64,000 nt of DNA from Calditrichota bacterium (GTDB taxonomy: Bacteria; Zhuqueibacterota; Zhuqueibacteria; Thermofontimicrobiales; Thermofontimicrobiaceae): assembly GCA_013152715.1 (NCBI GenBank), contig JAADFU010000002.1, positions 22,738 to 86,737 on the forward strand, read 5' to 3'. Below, one piece after another: positions 58,079 to 64,000 of the stretch. The position numbers and the translations under genes are program-made. A model generated the notes under the pieces. It saw only the letters and a program-made list of their open reading frames with translations, ran no database searches and was not told the DNA's origin. Numbering within the stretch: the stretch's first letter is position 1; each line of letters begins with the position of its first letter.

Positions 58079-60400
58079 TTATTTTAGAAACAGCATTCTC
58101 CTCGTTTGCGAAAATTGATTTCCAGCTTTAATTTGATAAAAATAAATACCAGACGCTACTTTTTGTCCCGAATTATTTTTGCCATCCCAGATTGCGGAAT
58201 GAACTCCTGCCACCTTATCTCCGTCGATCAGCGTGCAAATTTCATTGCCCAATAAATCATAAATTTTAAGAGTAACATTGCTGGACACAGGCAATTGAAA
58301 GCGGATGGTTGTTTCCGGATTGAATGGATTGGGATAATTTTGATTTAATTCAAAATGAGCGGGCAGTTTTGCAGCGTCATCATTTTGAACGCCAGTAGTC
58401 CCTTGAATTAACAAATTGACGCCGTTGCTGTAATTTCCGTTGGAGTCGTAGGTGAATGCCGTATAGTAAAGATTAGTCTCTGTGGAAACATTGTGCGTTG
58501 CTGTCGTGCCATTACCATCATAAATCAGTTCGCCCGATACCGGGCTCTCCGGATAATTTGTGGTGCCACAGCGAATGACAATGCCGCAAAAATCTGTGTC
58601 GTTCGGATTAGTCCAATTCAAAACGATGTTTGATGATCCTGTTTCGGCCCGAAGGTTTGCGATTTCGCCGGGAGGTTGCGGCATTGTCGGATAATCCTTG
58701 TCCACCGGCAGCGGCGGCGAAGCGATCAAGCCCGGAACGTCACCGGCTTCGTCGCGGACTTCGACAAAATAGGCGGTAGAGTTCGCGGGAATTTCTGCCG
58801 TGTAAACATCGCCGTTCAAAGACATCGAGTAATTGGTAAATCCGTTCCAGGAACTGACATCCAAATCGCTCTGATCCGTGGCCCAGAGAACAACTTTGTG
58901 GACTGTAGTTTCTCCGGAGATTTTCGCCGTGACAATCAGCTTACTGCCGTCAAAATAGTGATAAACCGAATCGATGTGGGTAAGCGGGCGATCCAAAAGA
59001 CAGTGAGCCAGCCAGGTTGTCCAATAAGTGGCATGAAGTGGCGTTTGCGTCGTATGCGGTGCGTTGGCGAGACAACCGATGGCGTGCGAAATAGTTGCCT
59101 GTTTGTCAGCCGTGAGCATGATGTATTTGGGAGTGTATCCGGTGTCGCGATTTTTGTCGTCATCTGTGCCCTGAATAATTAACGCCTTGACGTTTTGGTC
59201 CATTTGATCCATAATCTTCAGTGATTCAAAATAGTATCGTTCCAAAACAGCGCGGTAATTGACAAACGCTTCGGGTTTTGTACCAATCGCGCCCTGAATT
59301 TCTCCGAGTAGTCGGCTGGCGCCGGTGTCGATGATGGTGCATCCGTTCGCCATAAATCCGGCAACTCTGTCTGGTGCTGCGGCGGCAACATTATAGCAGG
59401 AGTGCCCGAATTTGGAGTGGCCTGTAAATACAACTTTAAAATTGTCGTAAGAAACCTGCCAGTCTGTTTTTTGGTTGATGACTGTAATTAAGGCATCAAT
59501 GGAGCGCAAGTAATGCCCCGTAGTGAAGGTATAAAACAGATATTCCGGATCACGTTTCACCACAGCCAAACTGTCATACTTTTCCATGAGATTATGGCCT
59601 TGATCCCAGGGCCAACTGCGATCGATTATCAGCACGGGCAAATCAAGTTCTGCACAGGCGCGTTCTGCTAACTCACTATCGCCAAAATTTTGGGCATAGC
59701 TGCCTTCAATCACAGCGCCGACGTTTTCTACGGCAAGGGTTTGCGGCAAAAAGACGTAATTTATCGTCGATTCCCAGTCGCTTTCCCAACCGTCAACGTC
59801 AGGAACCTGACTGGTAAAAGCAAAAGTGATTTTTCGCAACGTTTTTCCGCCGCCATAGCTTGATTGTATTGTCTGTTCCTGAACAGCGGTAATTTCTACC
59901 GGCGTACCGATTTCGCCGCCGGCTTTGATAGGGCGCTCAGCGACTAATTCAGCAACTGTCTTTTCTGGCCATGCTGCGTCAATCACATAAATGGAGACAA
60001 TTTTCTTCACGGTGTATGTGCCGTCGGTTACTTCAAAAGCAACATCATAAACGTTATGCTGATTTTCCCTTGTACTGTAATCATCCGCCCAATAAGGTGC
60101 GCTGCCGGAAAAAACGCCCGTCGAAGCATTAAAAGTCGCCCAGCTCGGTACATCCAAAGCAGAGTAAACGAGTGCGTCGCCATCCGGATCTTCCGCTGAA
60201 ATCGTAAATGAAACTTCATTTCCTTCGACGACAAAGATATTGGAATTCATGTATCGTTCCTCGCCGACAGGATTAAATTGGGGCGGCCCGGCAAAAGTTT
60301 GCTGGATAGCAATAAAAAATAAAAGCATGGTTGTAATTGTGAATAAGAAAATTTTGTTGGTTTTGAAAAGGTCTGTGGAAAAAGTTTTTTGAGGATTCAT
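58079..60400 (-). CDS. Secreted PhoPQ-regulated (PqaA-like) alpha/beta-hydrolase protein with type IX tail
   Basis: This 773-aa protein has a signal peptide ending near QQTFA. A cadherin/Ig-like domain comes first (about 28-135; FTISAEDPDGDALVYSAL). An alpha/beta-hydrolase-like domain (about 140-500) resembles PhoPQ-activated PqaA-type proteins, with a nucleophile-elbow-like VVFTGHSKFGHSCYN. A fibronectin-like domain (PGEIANLRAETGSSNIVLNW) precedes the C-terminal LNQNYPNPFNPETTIRFQL plus FlgD-like sorting tail. The ATG at 60400 has AAGGAG upstream and begins a proper signal peptide; a longer frame to 60595 adds 65 unrelated residues. It lies 40 bases upstream of the neighbouring GHL15-like gene and is probably co-transcribed. 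Confidence 0.76.
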   Translation of the reverse strand: MNPQKTFSTDLFKTNKIFLFTITTMLLFFIAIQQTFAGPPQFNPVGEERYMNSNIFVVEGNEVSFTISAEDPDGDALVYSALDVPSWATFNASTGVFSGSAPYWADDYSTRENQHNVYDVAFEVTDGTYTVKKIVSIYVIDAAWPEKTVAELVAERPIKAGGEIGTPVEITAVQEQTIQSSYGGGKTLRKITFAFTSQVPDVDGWESDWESTINYVFLPQTLAVENVGAVIEGSYAQNFGDSELAERACAELDLPVLIIDRSWPWDQGHNLMEKYDSLAVVKRDPEYLFYTFTTGHYLRSIDALITVINQKTDWQVSYDNFKVVFTGHSKFGHSCYNVAAAAPDRVAGFMANGCTIIDTGASRLLGEIQGAIGTKPEAFVNYRAVLERYYFESLKIMDQMDQNVKALIIQGTDDDKNRDTGYTPKYIMLTADKQATISHAIGCLANAPHTTQTPLHATYWTTWLAHCLLDRPLTHIDSVYHYFDGSKLIVTAKISGETTVHKVVLWATDQSDLDVSSWNGFTNYSMSLNGDVYTAEIPANSTAYFVEVRDEAGDVPGLIASPPLPVDKDYPTMPQPPGEIANLRAETGSSNIVLNWTNPNDTDFCGIVIRCGTTNYPESPVSGELIYDGNGTTATHNVSTETNLYYTAFTYDSNGNYSNGVNLLIQGTTGVQNDDAAKLPAHFELNQNYPNPFNPETTIRFQLPVSSNVTLKIYDLLGNEICTLIDGDKVAGVHSAIWDGKNNSGQKVASGIYFYQIKAGNQFSQTRRMLFLK

Positions 60401-60940
60401 GATTGAGCTCCTTTTCATGGGAATTGAGGATGGTAATCGTTTACGCAAAAGGGTTGCGCCTTTTTGAGAACCAAAACTACAAATAGCAGGCCAAAATTTT
60501 TCAATAGATGTAAACCTCTGGTTTTTAAAGGCCAGAATCGTTTTAAGGAATTCAAATTTGAAAAAGTCTATTTCACTTTGTACTTGTTGGGACAATCAGG
60601 TGTACTTTTTCGTGATGTATCTTGCTTTAGAATAAACAAAAAATTTTAACTTTATTTTATTTTCAATGGGTGAGTCTACTCTAAAAACGGACTAATACTG
60701 TTTTAACTTTGTTCTGACATAATTGTGATAATTAAAGGTCGTATTGAAAACCACAAATGATAGAAAATGTCATATAGAAGCCAAAGTAATATTGGCTCAA
60801 ATTTTTATTGTACACAAGAACGCCAAAGGCGGTCTTGTGTTGTAGAAAAATAAGAAAAACATGGAAATCCACAACCGAAGGGGTTGAACATTGTTGTATT
60901 ATAAAAAAATATGTTGCTCGATAGCCGTGATAATTTTTTT

Positions 60941-60972
60941 GTTGAACTCCTTCGGTTGTGCCATATGGCAAC
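60941..60972 (+). repeat. Left inverted repeat flanking the DUF1670-like pair
   Basis: This 32-base sequence has a reverse complement that matches 62663-62694 at 25 of 32 positions. The shared core is GTTGCCATATGGCA plus GGAGTTCAA. No target-site duplication is visible outside the repeats. Confidence 0.65.
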
Positions 60973-60979
60973 TTGATAG

Positions 60980-61003
60980 TTAAGATAATAATTATTATCT
61001 TAA
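60980..61003. promoter_or_regulatory. 24-base perfect AT palindrome upstream of the DUF1670-like genes (candidate operator)
   Basis: The left half TTAAGATAATAA is followed immediately by its exact reverse complement. It lies 73 bases before the first DUF1670-like ATG. It could be an operator for a dimeric HTH protein, possibly the adjacent gene product, or a hairpin. The role is inferred. Confidence 0.4.
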
Positions 61004-61075
61004 GACATCAGTCAGTAATCCGTAGGATTACTGAATTTGCGAAATTATTCATCAGATTTTAGCGGAGGTTGTCAT

Positions 61076-61897
61076 ATGATTAACAACAGTTCATTAACAA
61101 AATGGGATCGTCTTGAAAGCAAGAATCTCGATATACAATTTACAAATGAAATTATTCATGGTTTAAATTGTTCTCCATTTGAAGCTTCAGCTATTTTGGA
61201 AACCGTATATAAAGTTTTTGATTGTTATTTTGAAACAAATGTCACATTAAAACCCGGGCAAATACGTTTGCAACTGATGTCCATCGAAGCCAGACCTTCC
61301 CAAAAGCTCTCTGAAGCAAAACAGGTCACGGTTACGCTAACACTCAACGATGACAATGAGGATCTTGCTATTCGTAAAAAGTATGGTGTCGTTGGCTTAA
61401 GACGCCACAAGATCGAACGCGTGTGTCAAGAAGCTTTTGACCAGGGCGGTTTATTAACGGTTGAGGATTTAGCTTATCGTATTTTTAATTGTGGACAGCG
61501 GACGATCTGTCGTGATCTAGATTATTTCAGAAAACAAAACATCTTTATCCCGTTGCGCTCCACCGTTAAAGATATGGGGAGAACGATAACCCATAAACTG
61601 ATGATCATTAAACTGTGGGCGCAAGGTAAAGAATACTCTGAAATTAAAAGAGACACCCATCATTGCTTACGAGCTGTGCAAAACTATATCGACAAATTTA
61701 AAAGAACAATTGCTCTTGCCAATGAAGGCTATGATGTTAATCGAATCGCATTTTTACTCCGATTGTCTTCAGCTTTAGTTGAGCAATATATTAAAATATA
61801 CAACCAGATCGATTTTGCCGAACATCGTACTCAAGAATTGAACACTTTTTTAAAAAAAAGTCTAACCATCTCACCAAAGACGGAGAAAAGACAATGA
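61076..61897 (+). CDS. DUF1670-like multi-HTH protein A
   Basis: This 273-aa protein has no signal peptide or membrane segment. The N-terminal half (1-110) is mixed alpha/beta with a short strand region, QVTVTLTLNDDNED. Residues 115-160 form a helix-turn-helix-like segment (LLTVEDLAYRIFNCGQRTICRDLDYFR). A conserved DMGRTITHK hinge comes next, followed by two more HTH-like stretches (YSEIKRDTHHCLRAVQNYIDKF and DVNRIAFLLRLSSALVEQYIKIY). It is paralogous to the next gene. I recall the family as DUF1670 (function unknown); this is not checked. The ATG at 61076 has GGAGG 7 bases upstream. The stop overlaps the next ATG by four bases. Confidence 0.78.
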   Translation: MINNSSLTKWDRLESKNLDIQFTNEIIHGLNCSPFEASAILETVYKVFDCYFETNVTLKPGQIRLQLMSIEARPSQKLSEAKQVTVTLTLNDDNEDLAIRKKYGVVGLRRHKIERVCQEAFDQGGLLTVEDLAYRIFNCGQRTICRDLDYFRKQNIFIPLRSTVKDMGRTITHKLMIIKLWAQGKEYSEIKRDTHHCLRAVQNYIDKFKRTIALANEGYDVNRIAFLLRLSSALVEQYIKIYNQIDFAEHRTQELNTFLKKSLTISPKTEKRQ

Positions 61898-62658
61898 TCC
61901 CCACCCCTGGATATATAAAAAGATATCGCTCTGCTGAAACCCGTTTTCTATCGGGCATATTGGATAATTTCTTTAAACGCGAATTTCCTAATTTCTTTGG
62001 GCCAATTTTAAGAGAAAAATTAGTGAATGAATTGATTGATATCTTGGATAACACATTACCTTTAAAAGATCGAGTCAAACCAGGACAAATCGTCTGGAAT
62101 GCTGTCGACAAGTCAACCAGACCTGATTCTAAAAAATGTAAATTTGTCCCGGTGATCTTAACACTTATTTCCGAAGAGGATATTGAAAAACTCAAAAATG
62201 GCGTCCCAATGGCCAAAATTAGAGATCACGCTTTAGCTCGGATTCTCAAGGAAGCCTACGAACAAGGCGCTTTGTTATCCATGAGAGATGTCGGCTTGTT
62301 TTCCTGGCGCCACGCTAGCTTTCTTACCACTTGTCGAAAAAAATATGAGAAAGAGCATAATACCATCTTGCCCACCACAGGATCCATTCAAGATATGGGA
62401 ACTTGTATTTCTCATAAAGAATTAATTATTAAAAAAGTAGTCATTGAAAAAAAAGATCCGTTAACCGTTGCTAAAGAAACTAAGCATACCCTACGTGCGG
62501 TTGACCGATATCTAAAAAATTTTTACAGAGTACAATATTGTTTTAGAGATAATCATGATGTCGAATTTACGTCAAGAGCAACTGGCTTATCAAAAAATCT
62601 CATTAAAAACTATTTCCAAATATTAGAAGATATCGACAATAATCAAAAAAATCCTTGA
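61894..62658 (+). CDS. DUF1670-like multi-HTH protein B
   Basis: This 254-aa paralogue of the preceding protein matches its plan. It has an N-terminal region with a TLISEEDIE segment and AKIRDHALARILKEAYEQGALLSMRDVGLF (aligning with the HKIERVCQEAFDQGGLLTVEDLA part of protein A). The hinge DMGTCISHKELIIKK and a tail TVAKETKHTLRAVDRYLKNFYRVQ also align. Coupled start (ATGA overlap) implies a fixed ratio, perhaps a heterodimer. It ends 4 bases before the right inverted repeat. Multi-HTH composition suggests DNA binding; no catalytic transposase or nuclease motif is visible. Confidence 0.78.
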   Translation: MIPTPGYIKRYRSAETRFLSGILDNFFKREFPNFFGPILREKLVNELIDILDNTLPLKDRVKPGQIVWNAVDKSTRPDSKKCKFVPVILTLISEEDIEKLKNGVPMAKIRDHALARILKEAYEQGALLSMRDVGLFSWRHASFLTTCRKKYEKEHNTILPTTGSIQDMGTCISHKELIIKKVVIEKKDPLTVAKETKHTLRAVDRYLKNFYRVQYCFRDNHDVEFTSRATGLSKNLIKNYFQILEDIDNNQKNP

Positions 62659-62662
62659 CTTG

Positions 62663-62694
62663 GTTGCCATATGGCATTAACTTCGGAGTTCAAA
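62663..62694 (-). repeat. Right inverted repeat flanking the DUF1670-like pair
   Basis: Contains the perfect palindrome TGCCATATGGCA (62665-62676) and an AACT-TCGG-AGTT mini-hairpin. It is the inverted partner of 60941-60972 (25 of 32 bases identical). Together they enclose about 1.75 kb holding only the two DUF1670-like genes. Confidence 0.65.
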
Positions 62695-63223
62695 TCGGCT
62701 CTATTTTCAACTTTCTACAAATGTGGAATCCCTTCGGGATTCAATGTTAAAATTCTCATTGTAACTGGGAACACTGCAACCACTTAACCTCTGGCACCTA
62801 TCAGCTACCCAGACTCAAGTCTAAATTAGTAATGCGAATGGCTAGTAAAAATCGGACATTAGGTATTAACTTGTTGTTTTTAAAAGGTTGACGCCTTAAC
62901 TCCAATACAATTTCGGAATTAAGCCGTAAGGCTTTTATTGTCTTTTGTTGCTATTTTACTTAAAAATTTTCAATTGGTCATTCATAATTTTGTTTTAAAA
63001 GCGATTGCCAAAGGAATTATTTTTTTCTGAATATAAATCTTTGAGCCCTGGCTCCTTCGAGGCTCGTATAGTTACATTATTTGTCTAATAAAAACAAATA
63101 AACACAAAAAATCAAGTGAAAATTAGACATTTCAGTAACCCTTGCGAAGGTTCGGAACCTTCGCAAAGATTTTTCATTCCTACATAACTAAACCAACGAA
63201 AATCTCCAACCCTCAAAAACTAT
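62695..63223. repeat. Intergenic region with REP-like palindromes
   Basis: No gene is supported. Palindromes with a TTCG/CGAA-rich centre recur: GAATCCC-TTC-GGGATTC (62726-62742), AAGCC-GTAA-GGCTT (62931-62944), and GAGCC…GGCTC around CTCCTTCGA (63043-63065). The last is a 25-base perfect stem of 12 bp around one central G (63142-63166, left arm TTGCGAAGGTTC). It could also terminate transcription from the left. They resemble the repeats left of the DUF1670-like pair and look like REP-type elements. Confidence 0.55.
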
Positions 63224-63252
63224 TTGACTCTTACCAAACTTTTTTCTATATT
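63224..63252 (+). promoter_or_regulatory. thyX promoter
   Basis: TTGACT (63224-63229), a 17-base spacer and TATATT (63247-63252), 32 bases before the thyX ATG. Confidence 0.75.
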
Positions 63253-63284
63253 TTAAATCGAGAATTCACAGAAGGAAAAAATTT

Positions 63285-64000
63285 ATGGCAGAATCTGAAA
63301 ATAAAATTGAAAGGCCTTCGTCACCGGAATTGGACGCGATTTTGGGGAAGCAGTTTAAATGTTTGGACAGAGGATTTGTTCGGCTAATTGACTACATGGG
63401 CTCGGACGCGGCGATCGTGCAGGCGGCGCGCGTTTCCTACGGCGAGGGGACAAAAAAAGTGCGGCAGGATCGCGGGCTCATCCGTTATCTTTTGCGGCAT
63501 CAGCACACTTCACCGTTTGAGATGGTGGAGTTCAAATTTCACTGCAAAATGCCGATCTTTGTCGCCCGGCAGTGGATTCGCCATCGCACTGCAAGTGTTA
63601 ACGAATATTCGCTGCGTTACTCCCAGGCGCTGGACGAATTTTACCTGCCAGAACCGCAGATGATCAGAAAACAGTCCGCCAGCAACCGTCAGGGCCGGGA
63701 CGACGAGACCGTACCGCCGGAAATTCGGCGCGAAGTTCTGGAAATTCTTAAAAAACACCATTCCGAAGCCTGGGAAGATTACGAAAAATTGCAGGAAATG
63801 GGAATTGCCCGAGAGTTAGCCCGCATCCACCTGCCGATTTCTCTTTACACCGAGTGGTACTGGAAAATCAATCTCCACAATTTGCTCCATTTTCTCAAAT
63901 TGCGTCTTGATTCGACCGCGCAATACGAAATCAGAGTTTATGCCGAAAAAATCGCCGACATCGTGAAAATGGCGGTGCCGATCACTTGGGAGGCGTTTGA
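63285..64000 (+). CDS. thyX: Flavin-dependent thymidylate synthase ThyX (partial)
   Basis: ThyX makes dTMP from dUMP using FAD, NADPH and methylenetetrahydrofolate. About 238 residues are present and the gene runs off the right edge still open. The signature [15 protein letters not shown] is complete, preceded by [30 protein letters not shown]. The C-terminal [21 protein letters not shown] segment is also present, so only a short tail is missing. The ATG at 63285 has GAAGGA about 8 bases upstream and its own promoter. Confidence 0.96.
   Translation, partial: MAESENKIERPSSPELDAILGKQFKCLDRGFVRLIDYMGSDAAIVQAARVSYGEGTKKVRQDRGLIRYLLRHQHTSPFEMVEFKFHCKMPIFVARQWIRHRTASVNEYSLRYSQALDEFYLPEPQMIRKQSASNRQGRDDETVPPEIRREVLEILKKHHSEAWEDYEKLQEMGIARELARIHLPISLYTEWYWKINLHNLLHFLKLRLDSTAQYEIRVYAEKIADIVKMAVPITWEAF

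Larger units (their letters stand above)
60401..61075. other. Intergenic region rich in palindromes, left of the DUF1670-like pair
   Basis: 675 bases without a supported gene. From left to right it holds an AT-rich leader of the hydrolase gene. A 13-bp hairpin with one mismatch lies at 60812-60840 (ACACAAGA…TCTTGTGT). A long inverted repeat pairs 60870-60889 (CACAACCGAAGG…) with 60941-60960 (…CCTTCGGTTGTG). A TGCCATATGGCA palindrome (60959-60970), a 24-base perfect palindrome (60980-61003) and a 9-bp hairpin CAGTAATCC/GGATTACTG (61013-61033) follow. A 79-codon minus-strand frame across the repeats looks spurious. Confidence 0.6.

Noticed and set aside
60732..60971. 79-codon minus-strand frame
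   Set aside because: It spans several palindromes and its codons are dictated by them; no ribosome site or family resemblance.
60401..63223. CRISPR array
   Set aside because: The palindromes differ in sequence and spacing, so they do not form a direct-repeat/spacer array, and no cas genes are present.

Overview
The window looks like the replication-origin neighbourhood of a Gram-negative bacterium of the Fibrobacteres-Chlorobi-Bacteroidetes superphylum or a nearby candidate phylum (Calditrichota- or KSB1-like). This assignment is inferred from gene content only. The evidence is: YidC with a large periplasmic domain, a BamA-type outer-membrane barrel, a PorV/PorQ-like barrel, and three secreted proteins ending in the 'NYPNPF' + FlgD-like tail typical of type IX secretion substrates. 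No rRNA, tRNA or CRISPR array was seen.

Replication hub (1-16.7 kb). Leftward genes are murQ (partial), rsmG, mnmG, mnmE, yidC, yidD, rnpA and rpmH; rightward genes are dnaA, dnaN, recF, dciA (DUF721), gyrB and gyrA. DnaA boxes lie upstream of dnaA (7.5-7.8 kb) and more densely between dnaA and dnaN (9.24-9.54 kb), beside an AT-rich stretch, so oriC is most likely there. Two perfect-consensus parS sites flank mnmG, but parA and parB are not in the window.

Cell envelope and housekeeping (16.7-35.6 kb). This region holds an unrecognised 423-aa protein, a FecR-like protein, a patatin-BamA fusion, bioY, a GlcNAc/MurNAc-type kinase with anmK (amino-sugar recycling, linking to murQ), a methyltransferase, ftsE-ftsX, and hrcA-grpE-dnaJ without dnaK. 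A small set of comEA, prepilin-like, PilM-like and PilN-like genes follows, then rsmD-coaD and a TPR protein.

Secretion and signalling (35.9-51.2 kb). A small secreted protein precedes a giant (~2,700 aa) repeat protein with a type IX sorting tail and a PorV-like barrel fused to TPR repeats. Next is a 1,269-aa switch protein joining an RsbW-like kinase, a membrane sensor, HAMP, a SpoIIE/RsbU phosphatase, transposase-like helix-turn-helix segments and TPRs. Its neighbour is an RsbV-like STAS protein that carries a related helix-turn-helix tail. This partner-switching module is the most unusual regulatory system in the window.

Accessory end (51.3-64 kb). The genes are thiI, a class III aminotransferase, a kinase-fold protein, a sodium:solute symporter, two secreted type IX-tailed enzymes, and a tandem pair of DUF1670-like multi-HTH proteins. 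The pair is bracketed by ~32-bp inverted repeats and surrounded by short palindromes (a candidate undescribed mobile or REP-like system). The window ends inside thyX.

Most recognisable promoters share a TTGACT -35 with a 16-17 bp spacer.
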